DNA of 64,000 bases, from positions 8,358,676 through 8,422,675 of the forward strand of contig OZ007517.1 in assembly GCA_963931865.1 (NCBI GenBank), read 5' to 3'. This document shows positions 12,101 through 25,898 of the stretch, one piece after another. Each line of letters begins with the position of its first letter. The first letter of the stretch is position 1. Made by a program: the position numbers and the translations under genes. Origin of the DNA: Axinella damicornis. Taxonomy: Eukaryota; Porifera; Demospongiae; Axinellida; Axinellidae. The notes beneath the pieces are model-generated. The model made no database searches. It worked only from the letters and a program-made list of their open reading frames with translations, and had not been told where the DNA came from.

Positions 12101-15100
12101 AATAGCAGGACACCCATTCAATGTGACCTGCACTGTTGATGTGAGCATGCGTCCAGTTGTACAGTACAGGTATGTTAGCAAACACAACTAGAATACTTAC
12201 ATCACATGACTTGAATTTGGGGCAGCCGACCATAACTTGATATCAGGACTAGACACAGCTCCAACAATGCATTGAATCGGCTCATTCCCAGACTGAAATG
12301 GTCTGGGGACAAGAACAGAAGTGCCATGCAAGTCTAACTTGGCAGCAGCAAGGACAGGCCGCAATCTGGTTGTACCACTTGGTGTACGAGAGTTTTGCTG
12401 CTAACAATTACTGCCGTGTGTTCCACAAAGTCATTATCAGATTCTCATGGATGAATTCGCACCAAAACGAAGTCGAGCTGGTTATGCATGGTAGGACCAC
12501 GGCAGGCTGTTTACATGGTGACAACTGTGTTGCTAAAGCTTGTGTACTCGGTGTTAAGCTATTATCTATGGTGGCAGCTGTATAGTGCCGTTCCACAATT
12601 TCCTGTGTTCTGGCTTTCAGATATGACGAGCTCACGAGTCCAGTCCCACAGTCCAGTCCACTGAATACAGACGGTCTTCTTTGTTAAAGTAAAAGCGTGC
12701 TGAACTTTGCCTTTCATTCCGCCAGTTTGCTTTGTCAGGCAAATCAAAATGAACTAAAATGAAGTGAACTGAACAGTCTGCTTGTGCAGCCTGGTTGTAA
12801 GCTGCTGAGCCAGGCTGTAAGCTGTTCATCCTGCTTTCAAATCGTTTGTTCTTCCTTTGAACTGCTTGGCCAGCTTATTAACCATTTGACCTGCCTGTAA
12901 ACTGTTGGCAACCTTCTTTTGGCCAGCTTATAAAGTGTTAGGGCTAGTTTTCAAACTGGTTAAGTTTACAATCAGTTTGTAACATACATAGCTTGAAATG
13001 AGTGTTATAAGACAGTAACCATCCTTTTCCTCTCATTTTACAGTTCCATCACCAACTGTGTCTGTCACTACTGAAACCCCCTCATATATTGGAACTAACA
13101 CAACCCTCAAGTGTAGCATCACACTGAATCATGATGCAGTGGACACTACAGTAAATATCGGTCGGATAGATGTAACCTGGATGGGACCACAGGGACGCTT
13201 ATCCTCTAATGACACTATTGCCATCTCAGAGGCCACTGTTTCCAGCAATGTGTATGAATCCACTCTGACATTGAGCCCACTAATGAACACAGCCGCTGGC
13301 AATTATACATGTGAGGCCATCATTATTCCAGTCCCTGATCAGTTTCTCCTCACGAGCAGAACTGGCCATGGCATTCAGCCTATCTCTGTAGAAGGTAAAG
13401 TTAATGTGTTGCATTTTCTGTGTATACGTAAGCAGCTCCTTTGTCTTCGGGTGCAGTAAGAGATAACAAACCTCACAAGACAAACGGACTGTGTAATTAA
13501 TTTTTTCATTGCCCAGCAGTAGCTAATAGTAATCTAGCCTCGTTCCCAGGCTCCTCCCCAGCTTTTCGTCGCATACAGTATGCGACAAAAAGCTGGGGAG
13601 AGCCTGGGAACGAGGCTAATCAAATATACCAAGCATGATTGCCACACCTAAATCAACTGATGTATATTATAATTTTGTTTGTGTCATGAACTTGGCTTCC
13701 TTCCTAGGTCTTCCACCCCCTGAGGTTAACATTCCAAGTACAGGAACTCCTACTACAGGAGGAGTGTTTGCCCTGACATGCAGTGTAACTGTCGTTGAGA
13801 ATGTGTACTCCCCACCTGCCATTCAGTGGCAATATTCCAATGGCAGCCTCATCACCTCAGGGGGGAATATAGAGCTAGTGGGACCGTTAGTTTCTGGAAG
13901 GATATCTAACCTCACTCTGAAATTTAACCGAACACGTACATCGGATCGTGGACAGTACAACTGCCAAGCGAACATTACTATCCCACTAGCAGCCATCTCA
14001 AACCTAACAAATGCCTCAGCAGTGACTGTCAGTGTACAAGGTCAGTGTATCCATCATGTAAGTTTTGTTTGATCTTGTAGCAATTTCAATTTGTGTATAT
14101 CTCTGCACACAGTTCCTCCTCCACAGATTACTATTTCTGGGTCCCCAGTGAATGACTCTTTCTTTGCTGGTATCCTGTTTAACTTGACGTGCTATATCCA
14201 GTTGGATCCAGCAGTTGACACCGAAGTCAGTGTGACTGGAATGTGGAACAGATCAGGAACCCCTCTGGCAAGTGACGGTCGCATCACAGTGTTTGACACA
14301 TCTGGTGGCCTGCTGCTCTACCAGACCCGAGTTCAGTTCAACCCCCTCAGTGGCGTGGATGATGGGCTGTTTACATGTGCAGCTATTGTTGAGCCTCAAA
14401 CTCCTTTAGTTGTGGGGATTTCAGCAGTCAATATGCGGCAGATCACCGTTACAGGTTAGTATCAACTATGTACATTCATTTGACACCCAATTGTTGAAGA
14501 TACTTCATAGCATACCTATGAAATGTCTGCTATGTTTCTTGAAGGTTGAAGTCAGAGAAGTGCATCGCTCCACATGGGGATTATGTATACGTATGTAGTA
14601 TCAATTGGCATTGGATCAGTAAATAGTACTACGTATATTTGCAAGTGAGTATTCACCTTGTCCTGAATACTTGGAGTGATTTGTAAGAGCTAAAAGAAAT
14701 CGTATACTTAAATCTTTACCAATTGTATAGTCCTTGGAGGTCAATCTTTTGGCTTGACATTTACTTAAACGTACCCTAGATATGTAAGGTTCTGTTGCGG
14801 GTTTTTGTCCTCTAAACTGCCCACAGGACTGCACTCAGCCATCCTAAGTACATTTGTGATTGTAACTACACCCACTCATTAACGAGTATTCAATCAAGCT
14901 GCTCAGGTAATGCTAACTCGCTTACATGGCAATACCTTTTGTATCATTCTTTTTTGGATGGAAGAGTCTTTTCCATAGGTGGACTTGTCATCAACCAGCA
15001 AGGGAAATGCAAGAATTTCCTCTTCCGCTTCTTCCTACTTGAACCCTTGTGCTTTGTAGCATTGATGTATTGATTGTACATTCATCATTAGATACTCATT

Positions 15101-18100
15101 ACCCTGTGTGTATGCACACAGCCGGGGTAAAGTGATCGGTTGTGTCTGTGGAGTACACAAAAATCAGCAGTTTGAGCAGTGAAGGCCTTGTTGAAACCAG
15201 TGACGGTATTCAGAAAATACTAGCGTCCATAGACCGGAGATCCACTCGAGAGGCTGAGAAGAGCTGCGTGAAAGTCGAAATTAGCCTTGTTTCTAGTTCG
15301 TAAAACTTGACCACACCCTGTTTCTAACATTACTGCCACTTATTTCATTCTGCATATATATCCGCACGCAAACTGAGCTGTATTGAAAATCAGTATCCCA
15401 GCTAGCTCATCGATTGTGCATGCTGTATTGAAAACAGCCGTAGGCAATAAAGTCTATATGCACATTGTGCATCTTTCTAAAGTAGTGCATTGGTATGTGC
15501 TCTGCTGAGCACCTCTAGTTTGTTAAGAGAACTTGAGTCAGCATTTTTCTGTTCTTACCTCTGCAGATATACCTCTTCCGCCTACAATAATGATCACTAG
15601 CGATGGAGATCCTGTTGTTGGGAACTTGTATAACCTTACATGTACGGTGACTGAGAATTTAACAGCGGATGGAGTGATCACATGGATCAATTCAACTGGA
15701 AGCCCACTTAGCCTAGGCGGTGGTGTAATGGTGGGAGACATGGTCATAACAGGCAACACAGCCACCCGCCAACTTAAATTCAATCCACTACGCACATCCC
15801 ATGGAGGAGGGTACACCTGCACTGCAAACCTCACCTTCCCCGAAGTATCCATCCCAGATGTTAATGTCAGTACTTCAGTTTCTCTCGCTGTGCTGAGTAA
15901 GTGTGTGTCCCTACATTCTGTGGGCTTTTACAGAAATTACTTCATTGTATTTCTTTGTACACAGTTCCACAACCAACCATCTCTATATCAAGCAACCGCA
16001 CTGGTGTGCTCTATGCTGGGACCTCTCTCACCCTCTCTTGCTCTATTCAACTGAATAGTTCAGTGGACACGAACGTCAACGTATCCCACAAATGGAGTGG
16101 GCCAGGATCGCAACAAGTTACTAACAGTAGCTGTGTGATGGTGTCAAAACTTGTTTCAAGATCTGCCTCTTTGTATGAAACAACCATTGAGTTCAGCCCC
16201 TTGAACACCGCTGATACTGGCGACTATGCTTGTGAAGCTCTTGTCGTTCCAGTTCCGGAGTCTGACTTCATCAATATGAGCATGATGATAGCAGAGAGTG
16301 AGAGTATCACAGTGGAAGGTTAGTAGACTGCCAGGTTTTTCGCAACACATAAAAGTGCTTTGTCTTTGAGCTATATGGTGCATAGATACATAGTTAACCT
16401 TTGGAAGTTAATCGCCTTTCCAAATTTATGTTTCATAGCCTTGTTCCCACTTTTGCACAATATGAGTATATTCCTTTGAGGTTGGAGTCACTCATGTGCT
16501 GACCACATGGCCATTTACTGATGTGGCCCAGTAATCCTTAAATAACCCCTTTCAATAATTGAGCCCCCAAAGTTGGTGGGTTTATATCAAGGGGTAACCA
16601 TACTTCAAGACACTATAGTACTCTTTCTTTATCCACTGAAGCACTCCCTGCCCCACAATTGGATATCCGGACTGCTGGTATATCTACTGCTGGACGGACG
16701 TATACTCTGACCTGTACCGCATTGGTGGTCAAGAATCTGGTGGTTGAACCTACCGTGGAGTGGCGGTTCTTCAATGGAAGTACTATTGTTGGTGGAAATG
16801 GCATATCAGTAGATAGTCCAATGAATTCAGGCAACACCACCACCCTCACCCTCACCTTTGACCCACTACTCAACTCCCATGCAGGGCAGTACACCTGCAG
16901 TGCTAATGTCACAGCCAAATCCATCATTCTGAATAGCAATGAAAGAGTTGCCGATGTTATTGTGCAAAGTAAGTCAGTAAGAAATTGTGTGATGTGGTGC
17001 TGTTTACATGACTACCTTGTCTTCTCTATCTGCAGTCCCAGCTCCCACTGTGACTATCAGTCCTGTACAGCCACAACCTTACAATGGAACATATTTCAAC
17101 CTGTCCTGCACCATTACGCTGGATCCAGCAGTGAACACTGCTGTGAATGTCACTGGGACATGGTCGAAATCTGGCAGTGAGCTAACTACTGATAACACTG
17201 CTTGCATTACTATATCACAAACCCGGCTAGTAACGACCAACCCTTCTACATACCAAACTCTGCTACAGTTTGAGCCTCTTGGAAACGATTCCACAGATGG
17301 TGGTTTGTACATCTGTGAGGCCACTGTCGTACCATATCCTGATACCCGGTTTGTCGCCAATACCTCTATGAGAGATGAATATGAGCTGGATGTTCAAGGT
17401 AATCCTACTATGTGCATACGTACGTAGTACATACATGTACGTACTGTGAATAGCTATTGCACATAATTATAATTATAATGTTTTAAAGTAGGCTGAGCAA
17501 TGGGCATTGTTGAAAGAAAAGCATCAATTTTTAGGCACCACATATCATCATCAGTACGATATGTACTGACCACGAAATGTTTTGCCATATAGCAAGGGCT
17601 TTAGAATTTTGCCTCTCAGCTATTCTATATACGTATCGAAAGACAACATTTCCAGGCATCAGTTTTTCAACTGTCTGCCATGTCTGTGGAATTCTCTTCC
17701 TCCAATTGATCTCAGCCTCTCACTCATGTAGCCTGTACTTTCTCTGCCCATGCCAAAATCGTATGTCAGTTGCATGTATCCACACTCGCTATTATTACAC
17801 TCCTGGTAGGGGAAAAGTTGTGCCGCGTAAATAATGTAATGTTTGACTACTTAACACTGTCGTGACCGTTGTGATGGAGATATGAGCGCTTTGTAGTGCT
17901 GTCGGCCGCCATTGCTCGATCGCTCTCTTCGAACTTCGTTGCCAGTACAGATCTTACGAAGGCCCCAAAAAGATTCTGACCACACAGGTGTGAGCGCTGT
18001 TGTTCACTGACGCTCACATGCCAAAACTTACCGTGCTGGTGAAGTTGTGAGCGCTGTAATAAGTTCGTCTCCCCTTTGGACGGACACCATTGCGGACTCG

Positions 18101-21100
18101 ATCAATCGACCGAGCATGGTCCTCACATGACATGTGCGTTCATTGGAGTGAGTTGAAACGCCTACCATGAGCGACCAGCAAGTTGTGACTGGTTGCAACG
18201 CGGCTGGCTACCATAGGAGTGTGGTTGCCCCCCTGTATACATGTACATGTATTATATTTTGGGTGTCAATAGAGCTTGTTGACACACCCTCAGCACAATC
18301 ACTAATTTTGACAACACTTACTTCCTTTTCTATACTCACCTGTGCTGTAAAACCAGAATAAATTAGAGCAATCCACAATCCACTTTCTGATATCGATCTT
18401 ACTGCATTTCCCCAAAAAGCACACAACAGAACTCTTCGTACTACAGTGATGACGTAGTTGAAAGGTGCCGACCACAGTTTATATAGCGTAACCCACTAAT
18501 TGGAAGTTATACCTGTCGTACCTACCCCTTGTATAACTACCATACACCCTTGTCAGCACATTTTAGTGTACACAGAAGCCACTTCAGTATACTCAGCAAG
18601 TGCACTTAGAAGCGGGCAAGTGGAAAAGGCGGATACGGTCAGACGCGGACGCGGACGCGGACACGGACGCGGACACGGACACAGACCAAAATTAATTTTT
18701 CAGCCCTTTTCAGCGTTGAAGTTGCTTGCTTAGCCTATTGAACCGTCTTTCATGTCTTACCTGGAGTCAGCAGAGGTCAAAGGCCACGAGCATATTTAAT
18801 GAGTTTCAACGAAAAGATTAGAAGAGCTTTTATTTTGTGCAGAAACCAAACTCAACTTCTCAAGCATTTTGCCAAAGCATAGGAAGCAGAAATAATATTC
18901 CTATACCATCTATGATGGCTGATCGAAGCTCGAACTTTCATTGTTGAAACTTATTAAATATGCACGTGGCCTTTGACCTCTGCTGACTCAGTTAAGACGT
19001 GAAACAATAGGCTGAGCAAGTAACTTTTAGCGAGTGAATAATGTTTATTTTCTGTCCTACACTGCAAAGGGCTGAAAAGGGCTGAAAAATGAATTTTGGT
19101 TCGTGTCCGTGTCCGTGTCCGCATCCATGTCCGCGTCCGACCGTATCCGCCTTTTCCACTTGCCCCTTAGAAGCCACTGTAGTACAAGCCAGTTGTACTA
19201 CCAGCTGCTGTGGTTTATCAGGAACACACTGGGCTGTTATTCAATTAGAAGCCTCGGCTGCGCCTCGGCCTCTAATTGAATAACAGCCTCGTAACAGCCT
19301 GGGTGCATTCCTGATAAACCACAGCAGCTGGTAGTATAACTATAACTTGAAGTACTTACACTTGAATGGTATACGTAGCTGTGTAGCTACAAACTAGGTC
19401 ACTTTTGACACATATGTACACTCCAGCATATTGATTGTCATTGCTTCAATCTTGAAGACAAGAAGAAAGTGACCCAACCACATACTAGCTTTCCATACAT
19501 CCACAATTTTTGTTGCTGATTATTTTACTCCCGAGGGGGGTACGACAATGGAAACTAACTGGAGAAAGCACAGCCTATTTAAACCCTGCTGGGACCGACA
19601 GCTTAATGTCCCCTCCAGAGGACATGAAGGGTAATCTCGATCCTCTTCTAAAGTTTGGGTCCTGGGCTGAGTGCAACCTGAAGGAAAAATAAGCTCTGCT
19701 GCCTCCTAGTGGGGTTGGAACCTGGGACCTCTGACTCTGTGGTACTTGTGGTACATCTGTAAGATACATTAAATTTTGTATTCTGTTTCACAGCTCTGCC
19801 ACTCCCTAATGTCAGTTTCACGGCTTCCAGTGGTCAAATTGTGAGTGGAGAGCAATACACCCTCACCTGCACCGTCCAGGTAGTTCGCTTCCTTGCAAAT
19901 CAGCCTGAAGTCACATGGCTAGATGCTAGTGGCAGCCAACTAGTTGGAAATGGCATCACTGTAGGGCCACTAAGGAGACGTAACAACACCACCACTCTTC
20001 CTTTCACGATTGACCCACTTGACCAAACTCACCAAGGGAGCTATACTTGCCGAGCCTGCATCTCCATTGATAAGGTCGCTATACAAGATCATTGTAACGA
20101 TGTCACAGCACAGATTACTTTGCAAGGTGAGCAGTTACTGTAATTGTGCATGTCCTTTTCATGACTTATTTTGGTTTCCTTAAATGTAAATTGCAACGAC
20201 TACAAAAGTTACAATATGCACTGTCTATGTAGGTGCTAGTGCTTTGTACAAACAGAATCTCGACAGTTAGTGCTGGGTAACATACGTACGTATGTCATAC
20301 CACATATCACTATACGTACGTTACAGCGTGATCTATTGTCAACATTTTTCCCAGCACTGTCTGAGAATCCTATGGTAATACTTGGCAATCACTCTTCATT
20401 AGGAGCTAAGTCATAGATTTGTGGGTGTTTTGAGTGTGAGTCATCCTTGTTCTTGCAGTGCCAAGCAGCATACGAAACCTGATGGTTGCTAGGGTGTCTG
20501 ACAACTCTATTAGCATTACTTGGCAAGAACCAATCACGATCAATGGTATTGTGAGCTACACAATAGAAGTGGGAGAGTACACTGCCACCTCTGGGAGAGA
20601 CTTAGTGCTGGTGCCGTTAAACCCGGAGGTGAAGAGGAGCATCCCTGTTTCCATGTTGAGTGCAACTGCAGTGGGCGGGGAGTTTACACTCACAATTGCT
20701 GCTCAAGGTTTACGTAAGTTGTTATTGTCATTGCATGATAGCAGAGTTAGATCAATGTAGTGCAGCAGATTGTCCAGTCGGCTAAATGACAGTCAATACC
20801 ACTACATGCAGTTACACCCCACATGTTGAGGAGAGATGTATCCCTCGCTATGCTACGTATTAGTTCCAAAACGACTCCTGCCAGCCAGTACAACCTCATT
20901 CTGAGGTGTGCTAGTGTTGATCTGATTATAAATCCATTGGACAGTATGCTGAAACTATTCATTGTATTCATTACCAGTTCTGTTGCACCCCACATGTTGA
21001 CATGGTTGACATGGTTGACCCACAAGAGATGTATGAATGATACATCCCTCTTGATTACAAAATTATACTAGTGGTTCCAATACGACTGTTGCCAGTCAGT

Positions 21101-22611
21101 ATAACCTCAAGCTGCTGTTTCAAAATCCACTGGACTATAGCATGGTGGAGAATTAACCGAACATTCATACAATTTGAAACTGCTTGGTCAGTGGGTGGGC
21201 AATAACATCATATTTTCCTGCTGGTTATTGTCATTGTCAGGCATCACTGACATGGACAGCTTCTCCTTGCTCCAGTTTCTTCTGATGCAAAATACCTACT
21301 ATTACAATTAATATCCACTACCATTCGGCCGAATCTTATGCAGAGTTCTGAATATAAAGCCTCAAGCGCTCTCCTGTTGATTCCGGTTTGTTTCTTGTAT
21401 TGATTGTATCTCTGTAAACCCTCCAGGTGCCTTTGTTCCATTCTCTGCGAATGTCACTGCAGTCAACCTTGCTGGACCTGGGGACCCCACGGATACTGTC
21501 TTTTTCACATTAGAGGGAGGTATGGTACTACTAGTAGGCAAGATTTTTCTAAAGATGTGAAGGCAGCTTTAATGAGATGTAACATATGCCACACCAACTT
21601 GAAGTACGTGCTCAGCTACTTCCACCTCATTCGCCTACGTGAGTAATCCAGCGCCGGACAGCTCGAGCTGCTGCTCCCCAATTGCGTCTGCTTCTGAATC
21701 AGCTGCTGCTCCCGATTGCATCGATCCGCTTTCAACTGCTGCTCCCCGCTTGCGTTCGCTTGTACATATATACATTACACATCCTTGGTTGTATAAACCA
21801 TTCCTTAAGGAGATCCGCTGTCATACTCCTCATTCATGTCCTGTATTCTGTATAGAATGGCTAGCTGGCTACGCAACACTACCTGGTGCATTGTATCTCA
21901 ACATGTGAAATTATGAACTGTGACTTGACGGAGCCTATGCAACAGCCTTTAGCAATAGCAGACAATCTAGAGATACAGGACGCTGTGGAACCACGCGTTT
22001 GAGTGTATGAAACGTATTCATCCCTGTAAGAAACCATAGCTCAAAATATCCTCAATGGCAGAGGTGTAAAACCTACACTGCTTGCATTGCAGCCACAACC
22101 CAATCAGAAGTTGCTTATTCTTGGTTCAGAACTTGTATCCACAATGAACAGTTGTTATACTGTTGCTGCAGGGCCTGAAACTGCACCGCACAATGTAACC
22201 GTAAACCGACTAAATGGTACCGCCATGAATGTCAGCTGGGTCCCACTGAACTTAGTGGAGGCTCGAGGATTTATTCAAATCTATGTCATCACATATGAGC
22301 CGGCAAGTGGTGGCAATCGACGTAAGAGACAGCTACAGGAAGCACAAGCAGATGCAAGTGCTAGCTCTAGCATTGTCGGTGGCTTGCGGCCTGGTGTCCC
22401 ATATGATGTTACTGTTTCGGGACAGACTGTGGCACGTGGTCAAAGTGAGTTCATAGGTTTAGTGATATACATGTATGTTAAATTTGTGTTGTTCAGCCTC
22501 AAGATCACAGTCTCTTGAGCATATTTGCACACATGCTTCATGCTGAAAATCATTTGTGTACGGGTAGTGCTGGGGAGTACGGAGAGGTGGCTAATCACTC
22601 AGTGGCGGATC

Positions 22612-22644
<33 letters not shown>

Positions 22645-25600
22645 CCCCCTTTGCTTCTTCATCACTTTATTTTCCTCCTTATTAACTTGCTGCCGCTACG
22701 TTGCAACTCGTACTCCTGGCCTGGCCTCCTCAGCTCGCAATATCGTGCGTTGCCTGAAACCGAACGGCTTGGGAACGAGACCACGATCTAGTATACCCCT
22801 CTGTGTACGTACGTATTACGTTCGTGAGCGAAATTTGAGCTAGGAAGAAGCTCATGGCGGCCCTGGGACCTGCAATCCTCGAACTAACTTGCAGTGCAAA
22901 GCGCAAAGGTGCCACGAGAGCCCATCCTGAGAAGTGAAAAATGAAGGCAAAAAAAAATTTCCGCGCCACTGCCTCCGGCAGCGTTTAATATATAGCACCC
23001 CCCCCCCCCCCCCCCTTTCAGAAATGCTGTATCCGCCCCTGGTCCAGTCCATTGTTCCTGTCCGTATTCAAGTCCGGTGATTGGAGAAACCTCAGAGTGT
23101 GATAGAGTCACACAAATTGCCAGATGTATTAAAATTGAGCCCCCACTTAATTCAAGTGGCTGTAACAACAATTGCTAAGTATGTATATAGTTTATACCCC
23201 ATGTGTCTTCCCTATCAGCCAAACAATGGCACAGAGTGATGTGCAAATGATCAGAAGATGTGAACATTTTACTAGCATGTTGTTCTTCTCCAGGTTCGCC
23301 GGTAGTACGTGCACCACCAGAACCCACACCTGTTCCTCCACCTAACAGTTAGTGCTGGACAACGCAGATATGTTGTATCACATCACTGTACACTAGCTAC
23401 ACAAGAAATAAAAATGTGAGACAAGATAGAGGGATAGCAGTAAGGCAAAAAGTTACTAGGTAGCTAGTGACGATAGTACCAAACAGTTCACCCTATGTAC
23501 GTACTTACGTATCTCTCGTACATCTCGATACAATTTAAGGATGTTTCTGTCATTATTTTTAGCAGCAGGCGCATGCTTGAGCTGAAGTTTGCAAGCAGCA
23601 GGAGTCTGTCTCAGACACAGCAGACTCTTGAGCAATTATTGCATTTCGTTGCTAAGTTCAAAGTTCAAAGCATGATGGATTGTATATGCTATCATCCCTA
23701 CCTCCTTTCCCGACTTTTTGGCGTTCTGCTATGCCTACATTATTTCACAATTTCAATGTTTTGCAATACTTGTTTATGTCATTTTTTAAGCAGCACCTGC
23801 ATGCTTGAGCTGATCAAGATTTGCCATCTGTCACATAGCAGCATTGTCCATGTGTCTCCCATATGCAGCTCCCTCCGAGCCTCAAGATCTACAAGTTGTC
23901 AACGTCTTCCACATCAGCCTCGGACTAACCTGGCACCCTCCTGCCAATCCAAATGGAATCATTACCCAGTACACGGTTAGGTTTGTTGATTGTGTTGTAG
24001 CCAGAATTGGAACTTTATAACAGCTTTAATAGTATGTATATAGCCAGCTCTGTCACCTTCCCCTTTTCTTCCTTCTCTCCCTCCTATGTACCTCCCCCCT
24101 CCTCCCTCTACACTCCCCCTCTTCCTCCCCCCTCCCTCCCTCCCTCCCTCCCTCCCTCCCTCCCTCCCTCCCTCCCTCCCTCCCTCCCTCCCTCCCCCTC
24201 TCCCTCCCTCCCACCCCCCTCCCTCCCCCTCCCTCCCTACTCCCCCCACCTTCCCTCCCATCCCTACCTTCCTCCTTCAATGCATAGGTATGCTATTCAA
24301 TTCTGTGTCCAGGTTCAAATGACCTGGTTGTGCTCGCTCGAGAGTACATGCCTGGGCGCACATACACACTGGATGGGTTGTCTCCTGGAACTACATACAA
24401 CATACGTGTGACAGCTACCACAAGCGGTGGAGAGGGGAATGCAGCTATGATTACAAGTACAACCACTTTTGGAGGTTAGTATTATGGAGATTTAGAAATT
24501 AACTGATGTCAATTATGGAGATTTAGAAATTAACTGATGTCAATTAGCTAATTAACATAATATTAAATTTTGTGTCAATACAAACTGGCCTATAGAACAC
24601 AGTTTCATTCCATTGGATCGCTATTATATCACCGTGCATGTGAAAGACATCAATGCAGAGAAAATACAATGATTGTGTGCGGGTAAACAGAAGAATGGAG
24701 GTATCCACTTTACGAATGGTTTGTATAGCAGTTGCCCCTATTATAGTGCTGTATATGGAGTGGAGCTATTTGGGTGGTACATTATTGGGAGCCCCAACTA
24801 GGGCTACCATTTATGCATTCCATGTGGGTTCTGGTATGAGTCCTGTGTGCGCCTGTGTGCATTTCTGCATGCAGTGTACCCACCTCAGATCAGTGGGTTT
24901 CCAACAACTGTCCAAGGCATCTACAGCATGAGCATCCAACTCCGGACTACCTACGGTCCTATCAGGTTAGTTTTGAATCTGTGATTGGTTCACATCACTA
25001 GCGGATGACAAGGTTTTTTTTTGTTACAGCAACAGCATCAGAGCAGTTCAATCACTATAGCCACATGTGTGTAATAGTGATTCAACTGCTCTGATGCTGT
25101 TGCTGGGTCCCCAAGCTCAACATCGTCTTTGCTGTACAAGCTAGCAAATGGCTTAGAAGTCTTCCCAAGTATTCCTCCAGTACTTGTTTGGCTAGTTAAA
25201 CATTTTGATAACTAATACCTTACAAGAATGTTTCTCTGAGGATTAGTGATGGCCTATCCTACTCAACCAAGGATTCAGTAAGCACCGCAAACACTACCAT
25301 CACAAGTTAAGAATGCAATATGTGTTTGCATGTGAACTGTGCATGTGCAGGTCGAAACCCGGTTGCCTCAAAATGGTCTCATGCTAGAATTCCACGAATT
25401 GTAGCTAGCCGCAACTGCTGCTGTTCCCAGCTTGCAGACAAAAGAAGTCATGGCGAGTACTACGGTGAAAGTGGTGTTGTTCTGTACATAAATTAGTTCC
25501 AGAAGTGCTTCAGTTGGTAAGATACCACATTCTCTGGTATTTCCAACAATAAGTATTCTTTACAGCTCTTTTTTTGTAGATGAACCTGAAGTACGAATGA

Positions 25601-25855
25601 TGATCTCCTAGACATCCTGCTGATCATTATTGCCCTCCTCTTTTAGCTAGCAACTTCAACTTTTACTTGTAGTAGCAACAAACATTGCCATAAAACATTT
25701 CTCTCTCTCTTTCCCTCTCTCCTTCGCTCCTTGACTTCCTCCCTCCTTCCTCTTCCTGCTCCCTCCGCCTCCCACCTCCCCTTCCTCCCTCCCTCCCTCT
25801 CTCTTTCCTTCTCCATGATACACGGTCATGTGCGCACACCCACGTACCCCCCCAC

Positions 25856-25898
<43 letters not shown>

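Larger units (their letters stand above)
17399..19793 (+). other. Intron A20-A21 loaded with foldback elements
   Basis: 2.4 kb without an exon. Holds a copy of the CACTCCTGGTAGGGG family (17796-18232), a 552-bp palindromic element with a 9-bp target duplication (18614-19165), and a 137-bp TA-flanked palindrome (19198-19334). Confidence 0.7.

Noticed and set aside
23977..24411. Pro-rich and Gly/Arg-rich ORFs on both strands
   Set aside because: They are translations of the (CCCT)n tract; only the FN3 half-exon 24288-24474 is supported.
24313..24474. Acceptor at TGTCCAG for the second half of the A26 FN3 domain
   Set aside because: It needs a preceding exon ending in phase 1, but the donor at 23976 is phase 0 and the join would stop at once. 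The acceptor at 24287 restores the frame and gives YTVCYS.
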